A stretch of DNA of 64,000 nt from Acuticoccus sediminis (GCF_003258595.1 NZ_QHHQ01000002.1:1302001-1366000); one strand, 5' to 3'. Numbered from the stretch's first letter, positions 1-10,526 are shown. The notes: generated by a model from the letters alone, not told the origin. Numbers and translations: made by a program.

Positions 1-1
1 C

Positions 2-295
2 GCCGACATGGCGACCGACCTCGAGGTCGCGCGCACCTTCCTGTGGCGCGCCGCCGCCGCGCTCGACGCGAAGGCGTCGGACGCGACGACCCTCTGCGCC
101 ATGGCGAAGCGCTTCGTCACCGACGCGGGGTCCGCCGTCGCCAATCAGGCGCTGCAGCTCCACGGCGGCTACGGGTACCTCTCGGAGTACGGCATCGAGA
201 AGCTGGTTCGGGATCTCCGGGTGCACCAGATCCTGGAAGGAACCAACGAGATCATGCGCCTCATCATTGCGCGCTCGCTCGTGCGCGGCCGCTAG
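2..295 (+). CDS. Acyl-CoA dehydrogenase, C-terminal fragment (5' end outside window)
   Basis: The reading frame is open from the window edge and encodes 97 residues of the C-terminal helical domain of a flavin-dependent acyl-CoA dehydrogenase. The family's C-terminal signature is visible: LHGGYGYLSEYGIEKLVRD followed by QILEGTNEIMR, which contacts FAD across the dimer. Such enzymes oxidise acyl-CoA to enoyl-CoA with electron transfer to ETF. With mmsB and an enoyl-CoA hydratase immediately downstream on the same strand, isobutyryl-CoA dehydrogenase of valine catabolism is the likeliest role; the substrate is inferred from context. The N-terminal part lies upstream of the window, so the gene is cut and not broken. 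Confidence 0.9.
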   Translation, partial: ADMATDLEVARTFLWRAAAALDAKASDATTLCAMAKRFVTDAGSAVANQALQLHGGYGYLSEYGIEKLVRDLRVHQILEGTNEIMRLIIARSLVRGR

Positions 296-516
296 CGCAT
301 CCCGCGCCCGAAGGATCGCGCCAGAGCGGGACGTGCTCCGGCGCATCATCGGCCGGGAGCGGACCGGCGGGGACGATGCGCCGAACCGCCGGATCGGGGC
401 CGTCCCGTCCGGTCGGGCGGGATCGACCTGACCGGAACGCGCCCCAGGTCTACGATGCCGCCCCCGGCCCCGCCGGTGCCGGGGCGCCCGCAACAGAACA
501 TTCGGAGGAGAACACA

Positions 517-1419
517 ATGGCCGAGAAAACGGCATTCATCGGGGTGGGGAACATGGGCGGGCCGATGGCCGCCAATCTCGCCAAGGCCGGCTTCGAGGTC
601 GTCGCATTCGACCTGTCCCGCTCGGCCGTAGAGGACGCGAAGCGGCGCGGCCTCACCGTCGCCGGGTCGATGGCCGAGGCCGTCAAGGACGCCTCCGTCG
701 TGGTCACGATGCTGCCGGCGGGCCAGCATGTCCTCTCCGTCTGGGGCGAGCTCGCGAGCCTCATCGGCAGCGGCGCGCTGGTCATCGACTGCTCCACCAT
801 CGACGTCGACAGCGCCCGCAAGGCGCACGAGATGATGGCCGGCCACGGCCACCTGACCCTCGACGCGCCGGTCTCCGGCGGCACCGGGGGCGCAGAAGCG
901 GCGACGCTGACCTTCATGGTCGGCGGCAGCAAGTCCGCCTTCGCGGCGGGCGAGCCGGTGCTGGAGCGGATGGGCAAGAAGATCGTCCACTGCGGCGAGG
1001 CCGGCGCGGGCCAGGCGGCGAAGATCTGCAACAACATGATCCTCGGCATCTCGATGCTCGGCGTCTGCGAGGCGTTCGTTCTGGCCGAGAAGCTCGGCCT
1101 GTCGCATCAGGCGCTCTACGACGTCGCCTCGACATCCTCCGGCCAGTGCTGGTCGCTGACGACCTACTGCCCCGTGCCCGGCCCGGTTCCGACCTCGCCC
1201 GCCAACAAGGGCTACATGCCGGGCTTCGCCGCCGCGCTCATGCTGAAGGACCTGTCGCTCGCCCAGGAGGCGGCCCTCTCCTCCGGTGCTTCGACGCCGC
1301 TCGGAGCCGAGGCGCGCCAGCTCTACAAGCTCTACGACCAGCTCGGCGAGGGCGGGCGCGACTTCTCCGGCATCATCGACTTCCTGCGCGGGTCGCCGTG
1401 CAAGGACGACGCGGCATGA
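517..1419 (+). CDS. mmsB: 3-hydroxyisobutyrate dehydrogenase
   Basis: A 300-residue NAD-dependent dehydrogenase that oxidises 3-hydroxyisobutyrate to methylmalonate semialdehyde in valine degradation. The Rossmann motif GVGNMG is at residues 9-14, the substrate-binding DAPVSGG at 116-122, and the catalytic lysine of the family near residue 169 ([11 protein letters not shown]). Length matches the family (about 295-300). The ATG at 517 follows a strong GGAGGAG ribosome site; longer in-frame readings upstream are unlikely. Its stop overlaps the next start (ATGA at 1416-1419), so it is translationally coupled to the enoyl-CoA hydratase. Confidence 0.93.
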   Translation: MAEKTAFIGVGNMGGPMAANLAKAGFEVVAFDLSRSAVEDAKRRGLTVAGSMAEAVKDASVVVTMLPAGQHVLSVWGELASLIGSGALVIDCSTIDVDSARKAHEMMAGHGHLTLDAPVSGGTGGAEAATLTFMVGGSKSAFAAGEPVLERMGKKIVHCGEAGAGQAAKICNNMILGISMLGVCEAFVLAEKLGLSHQALYDVASTSSGQCWSLTTYCPVPGPVPTSPANKGYMPGFAAALMLKDLSLAQEAALSSGASTPLGAEARQLYKLYDQLGEGGRDFSGIIDFLRGSPCKDDAA

Positions 1420-2189
1420 GCGAGCCCGTCGTCCTCGTCGAGACGGTGGGGCGCGTGCGCGTCCTGCGCCTCAACCGCCCCAAGGCGCTGAACGCGCTGA
1501 ACCGGGAGGTCGCCGCCGCGATGGTCGCGGCGGCCCAGGCGGCGGACGCCGACCCCGCCATCGGCTGCATCGTCGTCGCGGGGTCCGAAAAGGCGTTCGC
1601 GGCGGGCGCCGACATCGCCGAGATGAAGGACCAGACTGCGGGAACCATGGCCGCCGCCGACTGGTTCGGCGAGTGGGAGGCGTTCGCGGCCGTGCGCAAG
1701 CCGGTCATCGCCGCCGTCTCCGGCTACGCCCTCGGCGGCGGATGCGAGCTCGCCATGATGTGCGACATCATCCTCGCCGCCGACACGGCGAAGTTCGGCC
1801 AGCCGGAGATCAAGCTCGGCGTCATGCCGGGCATGGGCGGTAGCCAGCGGCTCGCCCGCGCCATCGGCCAGACCAAGGCGATGGAGATGTGCCTCTCCGG
1901 CCGGATGATGGACGCGGCGGAGGCGGAGCGCTCCGGCCTCGTCGCCCGGGTCGTTCCGGCGACCGAGCTGCACGGGGCCGCGATGGAGCTCGCGACGACG
2001 ATCGCGTCGATGTCGCTGCCGGCGGTCCTCTCCATCAAGGAATCGATCAGGCGCGCCTCGGAAGTGGCGCTGACGGAGGGGGTGCGATTCGAGCGCCGCG
2101 TCTTCCACGCCCTCTTCGCGGGGCGCGACCAGACCGAGGGCATGACCGCCTTCCTGGAAAAGCGCACCCCGCAATTCACGCACGAATAG
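1416..2189 (+). CDS. Enoyl-CoA hydratase (crotonase family)
   Basis: A 257-residue crotonase-fold enzyme. The oxyanion-hole segment [10 protein letters not shown] is at 61-70, and both catalytic glutamates of true hydratases are present: GGGCELAM (Glu111) and GQPEIKLG (Glu131). This supports hydration of 2-enoyl-CoA (here probably methacrylyl-CoA) and argues against 3-hydroxyisobutyryl-CoA hydrolase. It is the last plus-strand gene of the valine cluster, overlaps mmsB by four bases, and converges on the lpdV end of the BCKDH operon. Physiological substrate is inferred from neighbours; a general short-chain hydratase remains possible. Confidence 0.9.
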   Translation: MSEPVVLVETVGRVRVLRLNRPKALNALNREVAAAMVAAAQAADADPAIGCIVVAGSEKAFAAGADIAEMKDQTAGTMAAADWFGEWEAFAAVRKPVIAAVSGYALGGGCELAMMCDIILAADTAKFGQPEIKLGVMPGMGGSQRLARAIGQTKAMEMCLSGRMMDAAEAERSGLVARVVPATELHGAAMELATTIASMSLPAVLSIKESIRRASEVALTEGVRFERRVFHALFAGRDQTEGMTAFLEKRTPQFTHE

Positions 2190-2190
2190 A

Positions 2191-2266
2191 GCATTTCAGG
2201 TCCGGGCGGGCGGCTCGTCCGCGGAAATGCGGGACGTGCCGGAGCGGACGATGCAACCCGCTCCGG
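2191..2266. terminator. Convergent intergenic hairpins
   Basis: The 90-bp gap between the convergent hydratase and lpdV genes holds two inverted repeats: GCATTTC (2191-2197) with GAAATGC (2224-2230), and a perfect 9-bp stem CCGGAGCGG (2239-2247) with CCGCTCCGG (2258-2266) around a 10-base loop. There is no clean U-run on either strand. A bidirectional transcript-end structure is the natural reading, from position and symmetry only. Confidence 0.5.
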
Positions 2267-2279
2267 ACCGCGCCGGGCC

Positions 2280-3659
2280 TCAGATGTGGACCGCCATCCC
2301 CAGCGCCGCGAGGGAAGCCTCCTGGAAGGCCTCGCCCATCGTCGGGTGTGCGTGGATGGTGCCGCTGATGTCCTCGACCCGCGCGCCCATCTCGATGGCG
2401 AGCGCGAAGGCGCTCGAAAGCTCCGAGACGCCGGCCCCCACGGCCTGGATGCCGAGGAGGACATGGTCGTCCGCACGCGCCACGACGCGCACGAACCCGT
2501 CGTCGCGCCCCACGCTCATCGCCCGCCCGCTCGCCTTGTAGGGGAAGACGCCGACGATGGCGGCCTCGCCGTTCGCCTCGGCCTCCGCCGGCGACAGGCC
2601 GGCGCTGACGATCTCCGGATCGGTGAAGCAGACGGCGGGGATGCAGCGCGCGCTCCACTTGCGGCGATGCCCGGCGACCAGCTCGGCGACCATCTCGCCC
2701 TGCGCCATGGCCCGGTGGGCGAGCATCGGCTCGCCGGTGACGTCGCCGATGGCGTAGACGCCGCGCATCGACGTCTCGCAGGTGTCGTCGATGGCGACGA
2801 ACGGCCCCGCCATGTCGAGCGACAGCGGCGACAGCGCCTCGGTCACGGGCCGGCGTCCGACCGTGACGAGCACCTTGTCGGCGGGAAGCCGCTCCTCGCC
2901 CTCGCCCGTCGTGACCGTGAGGGCGCCGGCGTCGTAGCCGCCGGCCCTGGCCGAGGTGAGAACGGTGACGCCGAGGGCCTTCAGGCGGGCCGCAACGGGC
3001 GCCGTCAGCTCCGCATCGTACTGCGGCAGGATCCGCGCGGCCGCCTCGACCACCGTGACTTTTGTGCCGAGCTTGGCGAAGGCGGTGCCGATCTCGAGCC
3101 CGATGTAGCCGCCACCGACCACGGCGAGCCGCTCCGGCCGCTCGGTCAGGGACAATGCGTCCGCCGAGGAGAGCACCGGGCCGCCGAAAGCGAGCCCCGG
3201 CAGCTCGACCGGCGCCGAGCCGGTGGCGATCACGACCCGCTCGGCCTTGATGGTCACCGGGACTCCGTCGCTCTCCACCTCGACGGTCTTGCCGTCGCGG
3301 AACCGCGCCGTACCGGCGACGTGCCGGACCTTGGCCTTGCGCAGGAGACCGCCGACGCCGCCGTTCAGGCGCGAGACGATCCCGTCCTTCCACGCCACCG
3401 TCCTCGCGAGGTCCAGCGACGGAGCGCCGGCGGTGAGGCCCATCTCGGCGAGGTGCGGGTCGCCGCCCATGCGGAAGAATTCGTCCGCCGCGTGGATCAG
3501 CGCCTTGGAGGGAATGCAGCCGACGTTGAGGCAGGTGCCGCCCAGCCGCCCGCGGTCGACGATCACCGTGTCGATGCCGAGCTGGCCGGCGCGGATCGCG
3601 CAGACGTAGCCGCCGGGTCCGGCGCCGAGCACGAGCAGCCTTGTCGTGATCTCCGTCAT
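2280..3659 (-). CDS. lpdV: Dihydrolipoyl dehydrogenase (E3 of branched-chain 2-oxo acid dehydrogenase)
   Basis: A 459-residue FAD disulfide oxidoreductase that reoxidises dihydrolipoyl groups of the E2 core using NAD+. The FAD motif GAGPGG is at 12-17, the redox-active pair in GGTCLNVGCIPS (Cys43/Cys48), an NAD-binding GGGYIG lies mid-protein, and the C-terminal HAHPTMGE carries the catalytic His-Glu pair. The ATG at 3659 was chosen because it lies two bases after the E2 stop and begins right at the FAD domain; the longer reading adds low-complexity residues overlapping E2. It is the last gene of the operon, hence a dedicated E3. Confidence 0.95.
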   Translation of the reverse strand: MTEITTRLLVLGAGPGGYVCAIRAGQLGIDTVIVDRGRLGGTCLNVGCIPSKALIHAADEFFRMGGDPHLAEMGLTAGAPSLDLARTVAWKDGIVSRLNGGVGGLLRKAKVRHVAGTARFRDGKTVEVESDGVPVTIKAERVVIATGSAPVELPGLAFGGPVLSSADALSLTERPERLAVVGGGYIGLEIGTAFAKLGTKVTVVEAAARILPQYDAELTAPVAARLKALGVTVLTSARAGGYDAGALTVTTGEGEERLPADKVLVTVGRRPVTEALSPLSLDMAGPFVAIDDTCETSMRGVYAIGDVTGEPMLAHRAMAQGEMVAELVAGHRRKWSARCIPAVCFTDPEIVSAGLSPAEAEANGEAAIVGVFPYKASGRAMSVGRDDGFVRVVARADDHVLLGIQAVGAGVSELSSAFALAIEMGARVEDISGTIHAHPTMGEAFQEASLAALGMAVHI

Positions 3660-3661
3660 CG

Positions 3662-4954
3662 TCACGCCTCCACGAAGAGGAGCGCGGGCGTCTCCAGCAG
3701 CGTCTTGAGGCGCTGCACGAAGACCGCGGCGTCCCACCCGTCGATGACGCGGTGGTCGAAGCTCGAGGAAAGGTTCATCATCTTGCGCGGCACGAAGCGT
3801 GTCCCGTCCCAGTGCGGCCGCACGGCCATCCGGTTGACCCCGACGATGGCGACCTCGGGGTGGTTGATGATCGGCGTCGTCGCCAGCGCCCCGAGGGGCC
3901 CGAGCGAGGTGATGGTGATCGTCGATCCGGACAGCTCCTCGCGGGAGGCCCGTCCCTCGCGCGCGGCGGCGGAGAGGCGGCCGACGGCGTCGGCGCAGTC
4001 CCAGAGGCCGAGGCTCTCCACGTGCCGCACCACGGGAACCATGAGGCCCGCGTCGGTCTGCGTGGCGATGCCGACGTGGACGCCGGCGTGCTGCGTGACG
4101 ACGCCCGCCTCGGCGTCGAAGTGGGCATTGAGGGCCGGCTGCCGGCGGCAGGCATCGACGAGCGCGCGCATCAGGAACGGCAGGATCGTCAGCTTGCCGC
4201 GGTCGGCGGCGTGCTCGGTGTTGAGCGCGGCCCGCAGGTCCTCCAGCGCGGTGACGTCGACCTCCTCGACGATGGTGATGTGGGGGATGTCGCGGTAGGC
4301 GAGCGTCATCCGCTCGGCGATCTTGCGGCGCAGGCCGACGACCTTGGTCTCGGTGACCGCCGTCTGCGCCACCCGGCCACGGGCGGGCGCGGCGTCACTG
4401 CGGTAGGCGTCGAGATCGTCATGCGTGACTCGGCCGGCGGGGCCGGTCCCGTGGACGAGACGCAGGTCCACCCCCGCGTCCAGCGCCCGCTGGCGCACCG
4501 AGGGCGAGGCGAGCGGCTTGCCCGCCCGGTGCGCCGGGGGCGGCTCGGCCGGCGCCTCCCGCTGCGGGGTCCGGGGCGCGGAGGCGGTGCGCCGGCTCTC
4601 GGCGGGGGGCGCCGCCTGCACGGCGGGCTCGGGGGCCGCCTCGGCGGCCGCGCTCGGCTCTGGCGACGCGGCGGCGACGGGTTTGGGCGCGTCGTCGCTC
4701 ACGTTGCCTTCGCCTTGCACCTCGAGGCGCACCAGCTCCGAGCCGATGGCGACCGTGTCGCCGACGGACGCGCCCAGCCGCACCACGCGGCCCGCCCTCG
4801 AGGTGGGAATCTCCACCGTCGCCTTGTCGGTCATCACCGCGGCGAGAATGTCGTCCTCGGCGATCTCCTGGCCGACCTCGACCAGCCACTCGACGAGCTC
4901 GGCCTCGGCCACCCCCTCCCCGACGTCGGGGACGCGGATCGAATAAAGGCCCAT
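3662..4954 (-). CDS. bkdB: Branched-chain 2-oxo acid dehydrogenase E2, lipoamide acyltransferase
   Basis: A 430-residue E2 core subunit. The N-terminal lipoyl domain (about 1-78) carries the lipoylated lysine in MTDKATVEIP (Lys44). An Ala/Pro/Glu-rich linker leads to a peripheral E1/E3-binding segment (about 140-175, ASPSVRQRALDAGVDL). The C-terminal catalytic domain ends with SFDHRVIDGWDAA, whose His-Asp is the acyltransferase signature. The start at 4954 opens directly on the lipoyl domain and is preceded by GGGAGA; upstream in-frame codons give low-complexity sequence. It lies between E1beta and E3, two bases from lpdV. Confidence 0.94.
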   Translation of the reverse strand: MGLYSIRVPDVGEGVAEAELVEWLVEVGQEIAEDDILAAVMTDKATVEIPTSRAGRVVRLGASVGDTVAIGSELVRLEVQGEGNVSDDAPKPVAAASPEPSAAAEAAPEPAVQAAPPAESRRTASAPRTPQREAPAEPPPAHRAGKPLASPSVRQRALDAGVDLRLVHGTGPAGRVTHDDLDAYRSDAAPARGRVAQTAVTETKVVGLRRKIAERMTLAYRDIPHITIVEEVDVTALEDLRAALNTEHAADRGKLTILPFLMRALVDACRRQPALNAHFDAEAGVVTQHAGVHVGIATQTDAGLMVPVVRHVESLGLWDCADAVGRLSAAAREGRASREELSGSTITITSLGPLGALATTPIINHPEVAIVGVNRMAVRPHWDGTRFVPRKMMNLSSSFDHRVIDGWDAAVFVQRLKTLLETPALLFVEA

Positions 4955-5146
4955 CTCAGCTCTCCCAGATCCTGGCTCGTCGGGATCTCTCGGTCCCGAT
5001 CTAATGTCGTTCCGGCCGCGCCCGCCGTTCGGGCGCCGGTCTTCCTGCATGGTCTTCGGCGACGCGCCCCCGGCACCCCGGCCGCGCCGGTATTCGCGAC
5101 GCCGGAAGGCGGCGGTTCGGCCGGGCGGGCGCGCCGGTCCGGCCGG

Positions 5147-6184
5147 CTAGCGCTGCAGGAGGCGGGTCATCGCCTCGCCGACGCGGGCGGGGCCGGGAAA
5201 ATAGGTCCACTCCTGCGCGTGCGGGTAGGGCGTATCCCACCCCGCGACGCGGACCACCGGCGCCTCGAGGCTGTAGAAGCAGTGTTCCTGCACCAGCGAG
5301 ACGAGCTCGGCGCCGTAGCCGCAGGTGAGCGTCGCCTCGTGCAGCACGATGCACCGCCCGGTCTTTTCGACCGACCGCACGATCTGGTCGAGGTCGACCG
5401 GCAGCAGGGTGCGCAGGTCGACGATCTCGGCGTCGATGCCCGTCTCCTCCGCCGCCGCCAGCGCGACGTGTACCATCGTGCCGTAGGTCAGGACCGTGAG
5501 CGCCTCCCCCTCGCGCCGCACGGCGGCCTTGCCGAGCGGGATCGGCGCGCCGGCCGTGTCCACCTCGCCCAGCGGATGCTTCTTCCAGGAGACGACGGGG
5601 CGGTCGTGGTGGCCGTCGAACGGCCCATTGTAGATCCGTTTCGGCTCCAGGACGATGACCGGGTCCGGGTCGGCGATCGCCGAGAGCAGGAGCCCGCGCG
5701 CGTCCGCCGGCGTCGACGGCACCACGGTCTTGAGGCCGGTAACGTGGGTGAACAGCGCCTCCGGGCTCTGGCTGTGGGTCTGTGCGCCGTAGATGCCGCC
5801 GCCGGTCGGCATGCGCACCACCATCGGGCAGGTGAACTCCCCCGCCGAGCGGTACCTGAGCCGCGCCGCCTCCGAGACGATCTGGTCGTAGGCCGGGTAC
5901 ATGTAGTCGGCGAACTGGATCTCCACGCACGGCTTCATGCCGTAGGCGGCCATGCCGACCGCCGCACCGATGATGCCGAGCTCGCTGATCGGCGTGTCGA
6001 AGCAGCGCGACTTGCCGTACTTCTTCTGCAGCCCCGCCGTGCAGCGGAAGACGCCGCCGAAGAAGCCGACGTCCTGGCCGAATACGACGACCCTGTCGTC
6101 CTCGGCCATGGCGACGTCGTGGGCGTTCTGGATCGCCTCGATCATCGTCATGTGGGTCAGGGCCGGTGCGATCGCGGCGTCCAT
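5147..6184 (-). CDS. bkdA2: Branched-chain 2-oxo acid dehydrogenase E1 beta subunit
   Basis: A 345-residue E1beta, the partner that completes the thiamine-diphosphate site of the alpha2beta2 decarboxylase. Recognisable family segments are FGQDVGFFGGVFRCT, DTPISELGIIGAAVGMA and FADYMYPAYDQI near the N-terminal half, and a transketolase C-terminal domain with LRTLLPVD and HEATLTCGYGAE. It starts two bases after the E1alpha stop. ATG at 6184 is preferred; the in-frame ATG codons a few residues on (MTMIEAIQ) are alternatives. A 192-base gap separates it from bkdB, longer than the other joints in this operon. Confidence 0.94.
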   Translation of the reverse strand: MDAAIAPALTHMTMIEAIQNAHDVAMAEDDRVVVFGQDVGFFGGVFRCTAGLQKKYGKSRCFDTPISELGIIGAAVGMAAYGMKPCVEIQFADYMYPAYDQIVSEAARLRYRSAGEFTCPMVVRMPTGGGIYGAQTHSQSPEALFTHVTGLKTVVPSTPADARGLLLSAIADPDPVIVLEPKRIYNGPFDGHHDRPVVSWKKHPLGEVDTAGAPIPLGKAAVRREGEALTVLTYGTMVHVALAAAEETGIDAEIVDLRTLLPVDLDQIVRSVEKTGRCIVLHEATLTCGYGAELVSLVQEHCFYSLEAPVVRVAGWDTPYPHAQEWTYFPGPARVGEAMTRLLQR

Positions 6185-6186
6185 GG

Positions 6187-7782
<1,596 letters not shown>

Positions 7783-7792
7783 TTATGCTGAA

Positions 7793-7843
7793 AGTGCAGA
7801 AAATTTCTGTTCTATCTTTTCGCGCACTGGCCTACAGTGCAGA
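7793..7843. promoter_or_regulatory. Putative Lrp/AsnC operator region between bkd operon and bkdR
   Basis: The divergent gap is AT-rich against its GC-rich surroundings. It holds an odd palindrome CAGAAAATTTCTG (7797-7809), a perfect inverted repeat GCACTG-N5-CAGTGC (7824-7840), and a direct repeat AGTGCAGA at 7793-7800 and 7836-7843, 43 bp apart (about four helical turns). The first palindrome resembles the 5' part of the Lrp consensus. Phased symmetric sites are typical for Lrp-family octamers. Binding is inferred. Confidence 0.6.
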
Positions 7844-7902
7844 TGATCCTTTTGAATTTCCGCGGATCGTCAAAATTTTCTCCTGCCGAAGGGGCGATCG
7901 CC

Positions 7903-8376
7903 ATGCCAAAGCCGCTGGACCGGATGGACCGCAAGATCCTCAAGGCGCTGCTGGGCAACGCGCGGCTGTCCAACAGCCAGCTCGCCGAGCAGGTCGGCCT
8001 CTCCTCCAGCCCCTGCTGGCAACGCGTCCGGCGCCTCGAGCAGGACGGCTACATCACCGGCTACTACGCCGCCCTCGACCAGCGCCTCCTCGGCGCCAAG
8101 GAGACCGTCATCATCGAGGTCACGCTCGACCGGCACGACGACGACATCCTGGAAAGCTTCGGCGAGGCGATGGCGCGCCTGCCCGAGGTCCTCGAAGTGT
8201 ACCTCACAACCGGCGAATACGATTACCTCATGAAAGTCGCAGTCGACGGGACGGAGGAGTACGAGCGCTTCCTGCGGGAGCGGCTCTACAAGGTGCGCGG
8301 CATCCGCCACACGCGGTCGAGCTTCGCGCTGCGCTGCCTCAAGCAGGCCCACTCGATCGCGCCGATCGACGAATGA
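7903..8376 (+). CDS. bkdR: Lrp/AsnC family transcriptional regulator (BkdR-like)
   Basis: A 157-residue Lrp-type regulator. The N-terminal helix-turn-helix spans about 7-50 (LDRMDRKILKALL, then LAEQVGLSSSPCWQRVRRLE), followed by the beta-alpha-beta RAM/AsnC ligand-binding domain (about 65-150, with EVLEVYLTTGEYDYLMKV). The start at 7903 follows GAAGGGG and fits the family length; the longer reading adds an untypical N-terminus. It is divergent from the BCKDH operon, the arrangement of bkdR in Pseudomonas, where the Lrp homologue activates bkd genes in response to branched-chain amino acids. Function is assigned from family and position. Confidence 0.88.
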   Translation: MPKPLDRMDRKILKALLGNARLSNSQLAEQVGLSSSPCWQRVRRLEQDGYITGYYAALDQRLLGAKETVIIEVTLDRHDDDILESFGEAMARLPEVLEVYLTTGEYDYLMKVAVDGTEEYERFLRERLYKVRGIRHTRSSFALRCLKQAHSIAPIDE

Positions 8377-8394
8377 GCGCGCCGCCCGCGGCGG

Positions 8395-9048
8395 TCAGCT
8401 CATGAGGTCGAACAGGTACCGCTCGCCGAAGTCGTAGAGCTCGGAGAGCCGGGCGCGCACGTCGTCCGCATCGCCGTCCGCCGCCGCCTGGACGACCCTG
8501 GTGTGCAGCGTCAGCGCGTGCTTCAGCCCCTCGGTGCCGACCTGGGTGTGCCAGAAGCGGCGGACGAGGGCGTGCACCGGGCGCATCGCGTCGGTCAGGA
8601 AGCGGTTGGCCGCGGCGGCGTCGATCACCGTGTCGAACTGCGCGTCGAAGCCGATGTACCGGGTCAGCTCCGAGCCGGGGATGCAGGCTTCCATCTCCCT
8701 GACGAGGCGGGCGAACTCCTGGCGCTGCGCCGGCGTCGCCCGCTCCGTCCCCCGCGAGATGAGGCGGCTCTCGATCCCCCGGCGGATCTCCATGAGCTGA
8801 AGCTGCGTGCGCAGGTCCACCTCCGTCACCATGATCCCGCGGCGCGGCATGATGGTGACGAGGTACTCCCGCTCCAGCCGCTTCAACGCCTCGCGGATGG
8901 GGGTGCGGCTGAGGCCGAGGGCCGCGCCGAGCTGGTTCTCCGACAGGAGCGACCCGGGCGCGAGATCCAGCGTCACGATCCGGTCGCGGATCGTGGAATA
9001 GGCGTTCACGGACAGGGTTTCGAGGTCGTTGCCGAGGGCGATCGTCAT
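8395..9048 (-). CDS. GntR family transcriptional regulator, FCD (FadR/VanR-like) subfamily
   Basis: A 217-residue regulator with a GntR winged helix at about 12-75 (LAPGSLLSENQLGAALGLSRTPIREALKRLER) and an all-helical FCD ligand-binding domain at about 80-210. FCD domains often bind a metal and a small carboxylate. The ATG at 9048 is taken; a GTG-led extension to 9093 lacks family character. Its stop lies 18 bases from the bkdR stop (tail to tail). It is the nearest regulator to the monooxygenase island, and the two matching GTAT...ATAC palindromes at 9932 and 17432 resemble GntR operators, so it is the prime candidate for controlling both. Confidence 0.88.
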   Translation of the reverse strand: MTIALGNDLETLSVNAYSTIRDRIVTLDLAPGSLLSENQLGAALGLSRTPIREALKRLEREYLVTIMPRRGIMVTEVDLRTQLQLMEIRRGIESRLISRGTERATPAQRQEFARLVREMEACIPGSELTRYIGFDAQFDTVIDAAAANRFLTDAMRPVHALVRRFWHTQVGTEGLKHALTLHTRVVQAAADGDADDVRARLSELYDFGERYLFDLMS

Positions 9049-9165
9049 CGCTTCAGAATACACCACGCCACAACCGGCACCCCTCGTGTCCAAATTCGGC
9101 CTATATCACGCAACCTGATCGTGGTCCAAGGCGCGGGCCGGTCCATGGCCCGTGCCGGACCGCCC

Positions 9166-9876
9166 TCAACGCGGATCGTTCCAGGCCCCCTCCACCTCGA
9201 CGATCCCCGCCGCCTCGAACAGCGGCTGCAGGTTCAGGAGGTCGAACATCGTCGCGCCCTCCTTCAGCCTGGCGCGCATCGCCTCCTCCTTGGCCGAGCG
9301 CGCCTCCGCGCCGGCGACCGCCGTCTCGACCAGCTCCGGCGGGATCGCCAGCACGCCGTCGGCGTCGCCGACGATGAGGTCGCCCGGATGCACGGTGATG
9401 CCGCAAACGACCACCGGCACGTTGGCCGACCCCGGCCCGCGCTTTTCCGGGTGGGAGACGGAGATCACGCTGGCGAACACCGGGAAGCCCATCTCGGCCA
9501 CCGACGCCGAGTCGCGCGCCGAGCCGTCGATCACCGCGCCGCCGAGGCCCTTGAGCTGCGCGAAGAGGGTCGCCATGTCGCCCCAGAGCGCGCCCTGCAC
9601 CTCGCCGCCGTTGGTGGCGACGACGACGTCGCCCGGCTCCGCGAGCCTCAGCGCGGCGTGCAGCATGAGATTGTCGCCGGGGTAGTTGAAGCAGGTCACC
9701 GCCTGGCCGCAGACCTTCGCCCCGTTCCAGACCGGCCGCATCTTCGGCCCCAGCAGGCACTGGCGTCCCGCCACGGCGCCGAGCCCCTCGTGCAGGTCCG
9801 CCACGGTCTGGCGGGCCGCCCGCGCGATGAGATCTCGGTCGATGCGCGGGATTTTGGTATAGACAATAGGTTTCAT
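9166..9876 (-). CDS. RraA-like / 4-hydroxy-4-methyl-2-oxoglutarate aldolase family protein
   Basis: A 236-residue member of the RraA/HMG-aldolase family. The family core is visible as NGGEVQGALWGDMATLFAQ, GAVIDGSARD and the later GDLIVGDADGVLAIP segment. Members are metal-dependent class II aldolases/decarboxylases for 4-hydroxy-4-methyl-2-oxoglutarate or oxaloacetate, or RNase E inhibitors; the catabolic setting favours an enzyme. The start at 9876 has a GGAGGAAGG site seven bases ahead. It is divergent from the RutF-like gene, and its likely promoter overlaps the GTAT...ATAC operator, so control by the neighbouring GntR is probable. Confidence 0.8.
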   Translation of the reverse strand: MKPIVYTKIPRIDRDLIARAARQTVADLHEGLGAVAGRQCLLGPKMRPVWNGAKVCGQAVTCFNYPGDNLMLHAALRLAEPGDVVVATNGGEVQGALWGDMATLFAQLKGLGGAVIDGSARDSASVAEMGFPVFASVISVSHPEKRGPGSANVPVVVCGITVHPGDLIVGDADGVLAIPPELVETAVAGAEARSAKEEAMRARLKEGATMFDLLNLQPLFEAAGIVEVEGAWNDPR

Positions 9877-9931
9877 CGGACCTTCCTCCGGGGTGATCTT
9901 CTGGGTCGCTTGCGGGTGAAGCGCCGGTTTT

Positions 9932-9948
9932 GTATCCAACTAGAATAC
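9932..9948. promoter_or_regulatory. GTATCC-N2-CTAG-N-ATAC palindromic operator, copy 1
   Basis: The 17-mer GTATCCAACTAGAATAC matches the copy at 17432-17448 at 14 of 17 positions, and all three differences are A/T swaps. It overlaps a likely minus-strand -10 (TATTCT, complement of 9942-9947), 18 bases downstream of a TTGACC -35 (complement of 9966-9971) that would serve the rraA-like gene. GTAT/ATAC half-sites are typical of GntR FCD regulators. A repressor bound here would block that promoter. Confidence 0.7.
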
Positions 9949-10023
9949 TAACTGTTTCGCGTGGCGGTCAATCGACTGAGTCGTCAGGAGGGCCGGCACA
10001 GCACAGCCAGGAGGACGCCGCCC

Positions 10024-10521
10024 ATGGGCATTCAGCAGACCGGCGAAGCCATCACACCGAGCGGCTTCTGGCAGACGTTGGGCGCCCGCCCGGTCAGCGC
10101 GACGCTCGTCACGACGCGGGGCGCGAACGGCCCCTCCGGCTTCCTCGGCCTTTCCTTCGCGCACGTCAGCGCGATCCCGCCGACGGTGCTCGTCTCGGTG
10201 GGCTACTCCACCGGCGCGCTCGCCGATCTGCTGGCGTCCAAGATCTTCGCGGTGAGCGCGCTGCCGGCCGGCGAGAGCGCCCTCGCCCGGGGCTTCGGCG
10301 GGGAGCTTCCGCCGGAAGAGCGGTTCAACCACGGCTCCTGGGCCCCGTTCGTGACGGGCGCGCCGGTGCTCGCCGACGCGGTGGCGGTGTTCGACTGCAC
10401 CGTCACCCGCACCGTCGAGGAGGAGGGCGCGGTGATCCTCATCGGCCGCGTGGTGGGACTGCGCGCGGACGGCGGGGCCGCGACGATCGCCCACCAGGGC
10501 GGCTACGTCGACGTGACCTGA
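10024..10521 (+). CDS. Flavin reductase-like (RutF/HpaC family) protein
   Basis: A 165-residue flavin reductase-like domain: N-terminal FWQTLGARPVSATLVTTRGANG, then PSGFLGLSFAHVSAIPPTVLVSV, the FMN-binding split-barrel pattern. Such proteins supply FMNH2 to two-component monooxygenases or bind FMN without a known partner. ATG 10024 follows AGGAGG; the upstream reading to 9961 runs into the promoter region. It is divergent from the rraA-like gene and converges on the GMC oxidoreductase with five bases between stops. A second, larger flavin reductase in the facing operon (12175-13173) makes its division of labour uncertain. Confidence 0.75.
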   Translation: MGIQQTGEAITPSGFWQTLGARPVSATLVTTRGANGPSGFLGLSFAHVSAIPPTVLVSVGYSTGALADLLASKIFAVSALPAGESALARGFGGELPPEERFNHGSWAPFVTGAPVLADAVAVFDCTVTRTVEEEGAVILIGRVVGLRADGGAATIAHQGGYVDVT

Positions 10522-10526
10522 GCCCC

